Origin: Vibrio algivorus | Lineage (GTDB): Bacteria; Pseudomonadota; Gammaproteobacteria; Enterobacterales; Vibrionaceae | Assembly (NCBI RefSeq): GCF_002218005.2 | Contig: NZ_AP018678.1 | Span: 620,001-684,000 of the forward strand | Direction: 5' to 3' | DNA length: 64,000 nt | Shown here: piece after piece, positions 1-7,422 of the stretch | How positions within the stretch are numbered: the stretch's first letter is position 1 | Layout: each line of letters opens with the position of its first letter | The notes under the pieces: generated by a model | Told to the model about the DNA's origin: nothing | The model's database searches: none | What the model saw: the letters and a program-made list of their open reading frames with translations, nothing else | Program-made: the position numbers and the translations under genes

Positions 1-497
1 AATGACCAATGACTTTTTGCTTTTTAGCTGATGATCAAGCCACGCCAATTGCAGAGCAAATAGAGCTCCGATGGTAAGTGTTGAATAAGCAAATAGTGCA
101 ATGGTGATATGAATCAGTAATTCAATTTTTCCTTCAAAATGGGTCATGAAGGTGCTTGGCAAAAAGTTTGCAGCGCACAGGTTAATTGCAGCAAAGCTAT
201 AAACGACAGGCAATAAAAACCAAAGACGTGTTTTCCACATCGAAACTGTCAGTACCAAACAAATAATAAATCCAATTAAAGATGCGACATTGAGAATACT
301 CATATTTTGCCCGTTAGGGTTAAAAATGAGATCGCTAATTAGCCAGCCGTGAGTAGCGATGGCGAGAATAGCTAAACTAAATACCAGTTTAATTCTGATG
401 CCAGAGCGGTGCACTAGCCCCGGGACGATCATGCAAGTCGCCGCAAAATATAAAACAACAGCAATGATTGAAAGCAAGTTTTCCATATTACTCATTA
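1..497 (-). CDS. ypjD: YpjD-like cytochrome c assembly / HemX-type membrane protein, 3' end outside window
   Basis: The reverse strand is open from an ATG at 497 to the window edge, about 165 codons. The product is very hydrophobic, with several predicted membrane helices, and its N-terminal stretch ending in VPGLVHRSG resembles the E. coli YpjD family (CcsA/CcmF-related inner-membrane proteins of unknown exact role). An in-frame ATG at 488 is an alternative start, and neither has a strong ribosome site. It is divergent from ffh, the usual neighbour of ypjD in gammaproteobacteria. The C-terminal part, where the family has its conserved heme-handling tryptophan-rich segment, lies beyond the window, so family membership rests on the N-terminal third and on synteny. 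Confidence 0.75.
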
Positions 498-650
498 AAA
501 AAATCCATCAGATAGGTGATTATAACTCTTATGGGTGGTGCGGGTATATAGTCAGACTCAATAAGGATACTATCATTTTAAACGAGATAATTACCCCCTA
601 TCACTGAAGAAAAAATAGCCAAGAATAGGAAAGTCAGTGAAACATCGAGC

Positions 651-680
651 TTGCATCGTTATACTGTCTAGTACTATAGA
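651..680 (+). promoter_or_regulatory. Candidate sigma-70 promoter of ffh
   Basis: TTGCAT at 651-656 is followed 18 bases later by TATAGA at 675-680 (or 15 bases later by TACTAT). It lies about 80 bases before the ffh start in the divergent ypjD-ffh gap. The gap from 498 to 761 shows no other gene. The match is moderate and the choice of -10 is open. Confidence 0.4.
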
Positions 681-761
681 GTAAAAAGCTGAAATATCCC
701 TGAATCATCAGTGTCTTCATTCCGCTTTTTCAATAAAACTTATGTTTAATTAGGCAGAATC

Positions 762-2147
762 ATGTTTGATAATTTAACCGAAAGACTGTCCGGTACGCTG
801 AAAAATATTAGTGGTAAAGGGCGCTTAACAGAAGATAACATCAAAGATACTTTACGCGAAGTCCGTATGGCGTTGCTTGAAGCGGATGTTGCTCTTCCTG
901 TTGTTCGTGATTTCGTAAAACAAGTAAAAGAGCGTGCTGTTGGTATTGAGGTTTCTAAATCTCTAACCCCAGGCCAAGAGTTTATTAAGATCGTTCAAGC
1001 TGAACTTGAGTCAGTGATGGGTGAATCGAACGAAGCACTAAATCTTGCGGCCCAACCACCTGCTGTCATTTTAATGGCAGGCTTACAAGGTGCGGGTAAA
1101 ACCACCAGTGTTGGTAAATTATCAAAATTATTAACCGAGCGCGATAAGAAAAAAGTGCTGGTGGTGTCTGCCGACGTTTATCGTCCTGCTGCGATCAAAC
1201 AGCTTGAAACTTTAGCGACCGAAGTAGGAACTGACTTCTTCCCATCAAGTGCAGACCAAAAGCCTATCGATATAGCCAACGCTGCCATCGATCATGCGAA
1301 GAAGAAATTCTATGACGTTGTGATTCTTGATACTGCTGGTCGTTTAGCGGTAGATGAAGAAATGATGTCTGAAATTAAAGACCTTCATCAAGCGATCAAG
1401 CCAGTAGAAACCTTATTTGTTGTTGATGCAATGACAGGTCAAGATGCTGCGAATACCGCAAAAGCATTTGGTGATGCTTTACCATTAACAGGTGTAATCC
1501 TAACTAAAGTTGATGGTGATGCTCGTGGTGGTGCTGCACTGTCAGTTCGTCATATTACAGGTAAGCCAATCAAGTTCTTGGGTGTCGGTGAGAAAACCGA
1601 TGCATTAGAAGCTTTCCATCCAGATCGTGTTGCTTCACGAATTCTAGGTATGGGCGATGTTCTGTCTCTTATTGAAGATCTAGAAAAGAATGTTGATAAA
1701 GCCAAAGCCGAAAAAATGGCGAAGAAGTTCAAGCAGAAGAAAGGCTTTGACTTAGAAGATTTCCGCGAGCAACTTGGCCAAATGAAAAACATGGGTGGCA
1801 TGGCCGGCATGATGAATAAATTGCCAGGTATGGGTAACTTACCTGCCAATGTAAAAGATCAAGTCGATGATAAAATGTTCACGCAAATGGAAGCGATGAT
1901 TAATTCGATGACCATGAAAGAGCGTGAACATCCTGAACTTATTAAAGGCTCACGTAAAAAACGTATCGCTGCCGGTTCGGGCACTCAAGTTCAAGACGTT
2001 AACCGCATGCTAAAACAATTTACCCAAATGCAGAAAATGATGAAAAAAATGCAGAAAGGTGGAATGAAAGGCATGATGCGTAACATGCAAGGCATGATGG
2101 GTGGCGGCGGTGGCGGCATGGGTGGCTTTGGAGGTTTTGGTCGTTAA
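762..2147 (+). CDS. ffh: Signal recognition particle GTPase Ffh
   Basis: Protein part of the signal recognition particle. With 4.5S RNA it binds signal sequences of nascent inner-membrane proteins and delivers ribosomes to FtsY. The 461-residue product has the helical N domain (about 1-85) and a G domain with the P-loop GLQGAGKT at 107-114, DTAGR at 190-194 and TKVDGD at 248-253. A methionine-rich M domain follows from about residue 300 and carries the signal-peptide and RNA-binding surfaces. The C-terminus is a Met/Gly-rich tail (MMGGGGGGMGG). Length fits the family (E. coli 453). It sits directly before the rpsP operon, as in many gammaproteobacteria. Identification is secure. Confidence 0.98.
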   Translation: MFDNLTERLSGTLKNISGKGRLTEDNIKDTLREVRMALLEADVALPVVRDFVKQVKERAVGIEVSKSLTPGQEFIKIVQAELESVMGESNEALNLAAQPPAVILMAGLQGAGKTTSVGKLSKLLTERDKKKVLVVSADVYRPAAIKQLETLATEVGTDFFPSSADQKPIDIANAAIDHAKKKFYDVVILDTAGRLAVDEEMMSEIKDLHQAIKPVETLFVVDAMTGQDAANTAKAFGDALPLTGVILTKVDGDARGGAALSVRHITGKPIKFLGVGEKTDALEAFHPDRVASRILGMGDVLSLIEDLEKNVDKAKAEKMAKKFKQKKGFDLEDFREQLGQMKNMGGMAGMMNKLPGMGNLPANVKDQVDDKMFTQMEAMINSMTMKEREHPELIKGSRKKRIAAGSGTQVQDVNRMLKQFTQMQKMMKKMQKGGMKGMMRNMQGMMGGGGGGMGGFGGFGR

Positions 2148-2251
2148 TTTATTTCATCCAAATGCGCTCCGTGACATGAAGTGTTAACTCTGTCACACTT
2201 AAATGCTGAGTGAAACTTCACCAATATTGAAGTTACTTTGATATAAAGCCC

Positions 2252-2390
2252 TTGCATTGACTCTGAATAAGAGTAAAATTCGGGGGCTTTATTTTGGCAC
2301 GAGGCCCCAAGTCGTTTTTATCCTCACATTGTGAGTGCAGAAACAAGGTTTGGGGCTAATTTAATTATTGAGAAAGCAAAAGAGGACGAC
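2252..2390 (+). promoter_or_regulatory. rpsP promoter and structured leader
   Basis: TTGCAT at 2252-2257 and TAAAAT at 2274-2279 are 16 bases apart and form a plausible sigma-70 promoter. The leader that follows can pair GCCCCAA (2304-2310) with TTGGGGC (2350-2356) and contains an inner palindrome CTCACA-T-TGTGAG at 2323-2335. The ribosome site AGAGGA lies at 2381-2386. The hairpins could serve feedback control of this ribosomal protein operon, but that is inference. An in-frame start at 2331 inside this leader was rejected. Confidence 0.5.
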
Positions 2391-2639
2391 ATGGTAACCA
2401 TTCGTTTGGCACGTCACGGCGCTAAAAAGCGTCCATTTTATCAAATCGTTGTAGCTGACAGCCGTTGTGCAGCAACTGGTCGCTACATTGAAAACGTAGG
2501 TTTCTTTAACCCTACAGCTCAAGGTCAAGAAGAAGGTCTACGTTTAGACCTAGATCGCGTTAACCACTGGGTTGGTCAAGGCGCATCTGTATCTGACCGT
2601 GTTGCTAAACTAGTTAAAGACGCTCAAAAAGCGGCTTAA
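2391..2639 (+). CDS. rpsP: 30S ribosomal protein S16
   Basis: Small-subunit protein S16, needed for assembly of the 5' domain of 16S rRNA. The start at 2391 gives the canonical N-terminus MVTIRLARHGAKKRPFYQ and 82 residues, the same length as E. coli S16, and has AGAGGA 4-9 bases upstream. The longer in-frame start at 2331 would add 20 non-homologous residues and has no ribosome site. It is the first gene of the rpsP-rimM-trmD-rplS operon, 42 bases before rimM. Confidence 0.98.
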   Translation: MVTIRLARHGAKKRPFYQIVVADSRCAATGRYIENVGFFNPTAQGQEEGLRLDLDRVNHWVGQGASVSDRVAKLVKDAQKAA

Positions 2640-2681
2640 TTATTAGCACATTAGTAGTTGTAAAGGTTGAAGGTAAAAACA

Positions 2682-3215
2682 ATGAGTGAACAACAAAACG
2701 AAAAAATCGTTGTAGGTAAGCTTGGTTCTTCTTACGGCATTCGTGGTTGGCTTAAAGTTTTTTCCTATACCGACAACGCTGAAAGTATTTTTGAGTACAG
2801 CCCTTGGTTTATTAAACAAAAGGGTCAATTGGTTCAATATAAAGTTGAAAGCTGGAAACGCCATAATAATGGTTATGTTTGTAAGCTTGAAGGCATAGAT
2901 GTTCGCGAAGACGCACAATTGTACGCCAACGTTGAAATCTTGATTGATCCAATCGCACTACCTGAACTGTCAGAAGAAGAATTCTACTGGCGTGAGTTGT
3001 TCGGTATGCAAGTTTACACAACTCAAGGCTATCACCTAGGTGAAGTGACTGATTTGATGGAAACGGGCTCGAATGATGTTCTAGTAGTAAAAGCGAACTT
3101 AAAAGATGCTTTTGGCCAAAAGGAACGATTAATTCCGTTCCTTGAAGAGCAAGTGATCAAAAACGTTGATCGCACAGCTCAACGGATCGAAGTTGACTGG
3201 GATCCTGGATTCTAG
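2682..3215 (+). CDS. rimM: Ribosome maturation factor RimM
   Basis: Assembly factor that binds S19 and helps mature the head of the 30S subunit. The 177-residue product starts at the ATG at 2682, after AAGGT. An in-frame TTG at 2667 is less likely. The N-terminal RimM beta-barrel begins with VVGKLGSSYGIRGWLKV, and the C-terminal PRC-barrel contains the YWRELFGMQV segment and ends in VDWDPGF, a typical family end. It lies between rpsP and trmD, the conserved position. Identification is secure; only the start codon has slight doubt. Confidence 0.97.
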   Translation: MSEQQNEKIVVGKLGSSYGIRGWLKVFSYTDNAESIFEYSPWFIKQKGQLVQYKVESWKRHNNGYVCKLEGIDVREDAQLYANVEILIDPIALPELSEEEFYWRELFGMQVYTTQGYHLGEVTDLMETGSNDVLVVKANLKDAFGQKERLIPFLEEQVIKNVDRTAQRIEVDWDPGF

Positions 3216-3243
3216 ACACCTAACTAGATAAGCGAGAAACACA

Positions 3244-4005
3244 ATGTGGATTGGCATAATTAGCCTGTTTCCCGACATGTTCCGAGCCGTATCTGATTAT
3301 GGTGTTACTGGTCAAGCGGTTAAAAAAGGTCTTTTATCATTAGAGTCATGGAATCCTCGTGATTTCACTCATGATAAGCATCGCACTGTTGATGATAGAC
3401 CTTACGGTGGTGGCCCTGGCATGTTGATGATGGTTCAGCCTTTGAGCGATGCCATTAATGCAGCCAAGCAAGCTTCACCGGGTAAGGCGAAAGTAATCTA
3501 CTTATCTCCCCAAGGTCGTAAACTCGACCAGCAAGGAGTTGAAGAATTGGCAACCAATGAGAACTTGATTCTGATTTGTGGCCGCTACGAAGGAGTAGAT
3601 GAGCGTATTATCGAATCTTATGTTGATGAAGAATGGTCAATAGGAGATTTTGTAATGACGGGTGGGGAAATCCCAGCCATGACGTTAATTGATTCAGTGT
3701 CTCGGTTTGTTCCGGGCGTACTTGGAGATTTTGCGTCAGCAGAAGAAGATTCTTTTGCCAATGGCTTGTTAGATTGTCCACACTACACACGTCCTGAATT
3801 GTTAAATCAGAAAACGGTGCCAAGTGTACTGACTTCTGGAAATCACGAGGACATTCGTCGCTGGCGGTTAAAGCAATCGCTAGGCCGTACTTGGCTTAGA
3901 AGACCAGAGCTTCTGGAAAACCTAGCTCTGACTGACGAACAGGAACAATTGCTGGCGCAGTTCATAAGTGAGCAGCGGTCTTTGAAAAAAGATAGAAGCA
4001 ACTAG
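3244..4005 (+). CDS. trmD: tRNA (guanine37-N1)-methyltransferase TrmD
   Basis: Methylates N1 of G37 next to the anticodon using S-adenosylmethionine, which prevents +1 frameshifting. It is a trefoil-knot SPOUT enzyme. The 253-residue product has MWIGIISLFPDMF at the N-terminus, YGGGPGMLM at about 54-62, the cofactor loop ICGRYEGVDER at 111-121, and GDFVMTGGEIP at 134-143. The acidic AEEDSF segment places an aspartate at 169, the position of the catalytic base in E. coli TrmD. It is third in the ribosomal operon, 28 bases after rimM. Identification is secure. Confidence 0.98.
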   Translation: MWIGIISLFPDMFRAVSDYGVTGQAVKKGLLSLESWNPRDFTHDKHRTVDDRPYGGGPGMLMMVQPLSDAINAAKQASPGKAKVIYLSPQGRKLDQQGVEELATNENLILICGRYEGVDERIIESYVDEEWSIGDFVMTGGEIPAMTLIDSVSRFVPGVLGDFASAEEDSFANGLLDCPHYTRPELLNQKTVPSVLTSGNHEDIRRWRLKQSLGRTWLRRPELLENLALTDEQEQLLAQFISEQRSLKKDRSN

Positions 4006-4046
4006 CCTAATAAATTTAGTATCAGTTTAATCTAGGAAATAGACAC

Positions 4047-4400
4047 ATGAGTAATATCATCAAAGCTCTTGAAGAAGAGCAAATGAAACAAGACATCCCT
4101 GCATTTGCACCAGGTGACACTGTTGTAGTTCAGGTTAAAGTTAAAGAAGGCGACCGTGAGCGTCTACAGGCATTCGAAGGCGTAGTTATCGCTAAGCGTA
4201 ACCGTGGTCTTCACTCTGCATTTACAGTTCGTAAAATCTCGAACGGTGAAGGCGTTGAGCGTGCTTTCCAAACTCACTCTCCAATGGTTGATAGCATTGA
4301 AGTTAAGCGTCGTGGTGCAGTACGTCGTGCCAAGTTGTACTACCTACGTGAGCGTTCTGGTAAGTCAGCTCGTATCAAAGAGAAGCTGGCTAAGAAGTAA
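4047..4400 (+). CDS. rplS: 50S ribosomal protein L19
   Basis: Large-subunit protein at the 30S-50S interface. The 117-residue product begins MSNIIKALEEEQMKQDIPAF and carries the family core IAKRNRGLHSAFTVRKISNG and the C-terminal KLYYLRERSGKSARIKEK. E. coli L19 has 115 residues. It is last in the rpsP operon and is followed by a strong intrinsic terminator. An overlapping frame from 4204 to 4494 is a shadow. Confidence 0.98.
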   Translation: MSNIIKALEEEQMKQDIPAFAPGDTVVVQVKVKEGDRERLQAFEGVVIAKRNRGLHSAFTVRKISNGEGVERAFQTHSPMVDSIEVKRRGAVRRAKLYYLRERSGKSARIKEKLAKK

Positions 4401-4422
4401 CGCACGCTGCGTTCTCATAGAT

Positions 4423-4454
4423 AAAACGGGTCCCATTTGGGGCCCGTTTTTTTG
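4423..4454 (+). terminator. Terminator of the rpsP-rplS operon
   Basis: AAACGGGTCCC, loop ATTT and GGGGCCCGTTT form an 11-bp stem with one G-U pair, followed by a T-run. It lies 23 bases after the rplS stop. Confidence 0.92.
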
Positions 4455-4477
4455 TTACGAGCTCCGAGAGCGCTTCG

Positions 4478-4611
4478 CTTCGTGTTGCGAGTAAAAAGCA
4501 TCACGCTGTACATTATCTATAAAACACAGCAATTTTAATTTGTTGTCAGTTGCTTCAGCTCAGAGTAGTCTTCTTCACGCAACACGCAACACGCAACACG
4601 CAACACGCAAC
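4478..4611. repeat. Intergenic palindromic element ending in five CACGCAA heptamers
   Basis: At 4576-4610 the unit CACGCAA occurs five times without interruption. About 90 bases upstream the segment CTTCGTGTTGCGAG (near 4480) contains GTGTTGCG, the reverse complement of CGCAACAC found at each repeat junction, so the element has a left arm facing a repeated right arm. The 335-base gap between rplS and dapB holds only this element, the rplS terminator and the dapB ribosome site. The unit fits the CWCGMAA pattern of other arrays in the window. Confidence 0.8.
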
Positions 4612-4735
4612 AGTCTTCTTAGATCCCGAGTGAAACGTCCCCGAACCTCGCGTCTGCTTTTCGCTTTTCTTCTTCCCATTCTTTTCTAAAAAAGCTACAT
4701 TCCTTGTAACAAAATCATCAAAGGAGATAGATGCA

Positions 4736-5545
4736 ATGGTTCGTATTGCGATTGCAGGCGCAGCAGGTCGAATGGGCCGAAACTTAGTAAAAGCTACCCA
4801 CTTAAATCCAAACGCTCAAGTCGGAGCCGGTTCTGAAAGACCTGAATCATCATTAATCGGCGTTGATATTGGTGAACTTTGTGGTGAAGGGCAGTTTTCC
4901 GTTGCATTGGTTGATGATTTATCAAAGTCTATTTCGAGCTTTGATGTGATTGTTGACTTCACGGCGCCTAGCAGCACGTTAGCTAATATCGAACTTTGTA
5001 AATTACATGGCAAAAAAATTGTGATTGGTACGACTGGCTTCTCTGAAGAAGAAAAGCAGCTTATCGATCAAGCCGCTCAGGAAATCGCCATCGTGATGGC
5101 ACCCAATTATAGTGTTGGTGTTAACCTAATGTTCAAGCTTTTAGAGAAAGCTGCCACAGTGATGGGAGATTACTGTGATATTGAAGTAATAGAAGCTCAT
5201 CACCGCCATAAAGTAGATGCACCATCTGGTACCGCTTTAGGTATGGGAGAAGCAATTGCTGGTGCGATGGGGAACAAACTCAGTGATGTTGCGGTTTATG
5301 CTCGTGAAGGGATTACCGGTGAAAGGACCAAAGATGAAATTGGTTTCGCAACGATTCGTGCAGGCGATATTATCGGTGAACATACTGCGATGTTTGCAGA
5401 TATTGGTGAGCGAGTTGAGATCACTCATAAAGCGACTGATCGTATGACTTTTGCTAATGGTGCAATTAAAGCGGCTGTTTGGTTAGAAAAGCAATCATCA
5501 GGCTTCTATACCATGCAAGATGTATTAGGGTTAAATGAGTTGTAA
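4736..5545 (+). CDS. dapB: 4-hydroxy-tetrahydrodipicolinate reductase DapB
   Basis: NAD(P)H-dependent reductase of the diaminopimelate/lysine pathway. The 269-residue product has the Rossmann nucleotide loop GAAGRMGR near residues 8-15, the FTAPSSTLANIELC segment, and GTTGFSEEEK. The signature EAHHRHKVDAPSGTAL holds the catalytic histidine and lysine. The C-terminal WLEKQSSGFYTMQDVLGL is typical. The start is set by AAAGGAG about 10 bases upstream. It precedes carAB, as in E. coli, but separated by 700 bases, so it is probably its own transcription unit ending at the hairpin at 5808. DapD of the same pathway is at 62177-63208. Confidence 0.98.
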   Translation: MVRIAIAGAAGRMGRNLVKATHLNPNAQVGAGSERPESSLIGVDIGELCGEGQFSVALVDDLSKSISSFDVIVDFTAPSSTLANIELCKLHGKKIVIGTTGFSEEEKQLIDQAAQEIAIVMAPNYSVGVNLMFKLLEKAATVMGDYCDIEVIEAHHRHKVDAPSGTALGMGEAIAGAMGNKLSDVAVYAREGITGERTKDEIGFATIRAGDIIGEHTAMFADIGERVEITHKATDRMTFANGAIKAAVWLEKQSSGFYTMQDVLGLNEL

Positions 5546-5554
5546 CTAGTGATT

Positions 5555-5749
5555 TATACCCAAGTAACTTCAAGGTGCGAGTTTCAGCAAGAATAAAACT
5601 TGTTTTAACTTGCCCTTCGGGAGCTTCATCCAAACCTTTATGCCGCGTCAGATTGGTTTGAAAGGTGCTTACATTCCTTCGCCAATCTTTCTTGCCTAAA
5701 GGTTTGGATGATAGCTCTGAATTCTGCACCTTGAAGTCACTTGGGTATA
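5555..5749. repeat. MITE-like palindromic element, copy 1 (195 bp)
   Basis: It begins TATACCCAAGTAACTTCAAG and ends with the near inverted complement CTTGAAGTCACTTGGGTATA. The inner part carries CCTTCGGGAGCTTCATCCAA and GCCTAAAGGTTTGGATGATA, which recur at 30788-31054. It starts 9 bases after the dapB stop. A short reverse-strand frame inside it also occurs in the second copy and is a by-product of the repeat. Confidence 0.88.
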
Positions 5750-5807
5750 GGTATATATATTCAGTTTTGAATAAGTGAAATATACCGAAGGTATTAATTT
5801 TAGTTGG

Positions 5808-5837
5808 AAACCGTTCAGATAATGAGCGGTTTTTTTG
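5808..5837 (+). terminator. Intrinsic terminator downstream of dapB
   Basis: AAACCGTTCA, loop GATAA and TGAGCGGTTT form a 10-bp stem with one G-U pair, followed by a T-run. The remaining gap from 5838 to about 6120 is AT-rich with no gene visible. Confidence 0.85.
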
Positions 5838-6126
5838 TATTTTAGTATGAGTAAAGAAACGATTACGTGAAAATGTTTTGTTGGTTTTATTTTGTTTTGT
5901 GTTGGTAAATCTTTCTTGATGCTTAAAATTTAAGGTTATATTGGCTGTTTTTGATGAAATTTAGTTAGTTAATTTTTAATTGAGTGAAAATAATACTGGT
6001 TTAATGTTTTGGTCGCTTTGTACGTGGTTAATGCTATTGAGAGATGGGTAGATTGTTATTTTTGAGCCTTTGATGAAACAAATAGGGTAAGTTGTCTTTT
6101 ATTATAAATTTCTTTTTCTAACACTA

Positions 6127-6155
6127 TTGACACATTTATCCACCATCTCTAGAAT
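6127..6155 (+). promoter_or_regulatory. Sigma-70 promoter of carAB
   Basis: A perfect -35 TTGACA at 6127-6132 and TAGAAT at 6150-6155 are separated by 17 bases, about 97 bases before the carA start. E. coli carAB has two tandem promoters; this would match the upstream, pyrimidine/purine-responsive one by position. That comparison is inference. Confidence 0.75.
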
Positions 6156-6206
6156 AACGCCAATTTACCTAAATTCCATAATTATGGTTATTTAGAAAGA
6201 TAAGAG

Positions 6207-6241
6207 CGAGAGCTTATACATTTATTTTGCATATTTATTCT
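6207..6241 (+). promoter_or_regulatory. Possible tandem ARG boxes (ArgR operator) before carA
   Basis: TGCATATTTATTCT at 6228-6241 matches 11 of 14 positions of the ARG box TGAATAATTATTCA. A weaker half-match ending TTATACA lies at 6207-6220. The box centres are 21 bases apart, the spacing ArgR hexamers require. A palindrome CCATAATTATGG at 6176-6187 also shares the ATAATTAT core. ArgR control of carAB is established in E. coli; here the boxes are imperfect. Confidence 0.4.
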
Positions 6242-6251
6242 GGAGGTTATC

Positions 6252-7406
6252 TTGAGTAATTCCGCACTGTTAGTCCTAGAAGATGGGACAGTGTTCCGCG
6301 GTCAATCCATTGGAGCAGATGGGTCCGCCGTTGGAGAAGTTGTTTTTAATACCTCGATGACGGGGTATCAAGAAATTCTCACTGATCCTTCCTATTCACA
6401 GCAAATCGTTACTCTAACTTATCCTCATATTGGCAATACCGGTACTAACTCAGAAGATGAAGAGTCCTCTTCAATCCACGCTCAAGGCTTAGTTATCCGT
6501 GATCTTCCTCTTATAGCTTCAAATTTCCGCAGTGAACAAACCCTTTCAGAATACTTAAAATCACAAAATATCGTCGGTATCGCAGATATTGATACGCGTA
6601 AGTTAACTCGTGTATTACGTGAAAAGGGTGCGCAAAACGGCTGTATCGTAGCCGGCTCTTCTTTTGGTGAAAAATCGTTAGATGAAGCATTGGCTCTTGC
6701 TAAAGCCAAAGAATTCCCTGGCCTTAAAGGCATGGATTTGGCAAAAGTTGTTTCTACTAAAGAGTCTTATTCTTGGAAACAAGGATCTTGGACGTTAACG
6801 GGTGGTTTACCTGAAGCAAAAGATGACGCCGAATTACCTTACCATGTTGTGGCTTATGACTTCGGTGCTAAACGTAATATCTTACGTATGCTAGTTGATC
6901 GCGGTTGTCGATTAACCGTTGTTCCTGCAGAAACGTCAGCGGAAGAAGTATTAGCTTTAAATCCTGATGGTGTGTTCTTATCAAATGGCCCTGGAGATCC
7001 AGAGCCTTGTACTTACGCGATCGAAGCGACCAAAACTTTCTTAGATAAAGGTTTACCTATCTTTGGTATTTGTCTTGGCCACCAGATTTTAGCACTAGCT
7101 TCTGGTGCTCAAACCATCAAGATGAAGTTTGGTCACCACGGTGCTAACCATCCAGTAAAAGACCTTGATCGTAATGTCGTAATGATTACTTCTCAGAACC
7201 ACGGTTTTGCCGCGGATGAAGCGACATTACCTGATAACTTACGTGCGACTCATAAATCACTATTTGACGGTTCGTTGCAAGGCATCCATCGTACAGATAA
7301 GCCGGCATTTAGCTTCCAAGGTCACCCTGAAGCAAGCCCTGGTCCACACGATGCTGCGCCATTGTTTGACCACTTCATTGAATTAATCGAACAACATAAG
7401 AAATAA
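6252..7406 (+). CDS. carA: Carbamoyl-phosphate synthase small subunit (glutaminase) CarA
   Basis: Glutamine amidotransferase subunit that hydrolyses glutamine and feeds ammonia to CarB for carbamoyl phosphate, used for arginine and pyrimidines. The 384-residue product has the CPSase small-chain domain (about 1-150) and a class I amidotransferase domain with SNGPGDPEPC at 244-253. The nucleophile in GICLGHQ is Cys274, and the His/Glu pair is in FQGHPEASPGPHD. The start is TTG, with TGGAGG just upstream; E. coli carA also uses UUG. It is 16 bases before carB in one operon. Confidence 0.98.
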   Translation: MSNSALLVLEDGTVFRGQSIGADGSAVGEVVFNTSMTGYQEILTDPSYSQQIVTLTYPHIGNTGTNSEDEESSSIHAQGLVIRDLPLIASNFRSEQTLSEYLKSQNIVGIADIDTRKLTRVLREKGAQNGCIVAGSSFGEKSLDEALALAKAKEFPGLKGMDLAKVVSTKESYSWKQGSWTLTGGLPEAKDDAELPYHVVAYDFGAKRNILRMLVDRGCRLTVVPAETSAEEVLALNPDGVFLSNGPGDPEPCTYAIEATKTFLDKGLPIFGICLGHQILALASGAQTIKMKFGHHGANHPVKDLDRNVVMITSQNHGFAADEATLPDNLRATHKSLFDGSLQGIHRTDKPAFSFQGHPEASPGPHDAAPLFDHFIELIEQHKK

Positions 7407-7422
7407 TTGGGAGTTGTAGAAA

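Noticed and set aside
359..607. Forward 82-codon frame near the left edge
   Set aside because: It runs opposite the clear YpjD-like membrane protein gene and resembles nothing; it is a shadow.
5466..5729. Reverse-strand frame of 87 codons after dapB, similar to one at 30888-31103
   Set aside because: Both translate the same MITE-like repeat. Similarity comes from the repeat, and neither has a ribosome site or known domain.
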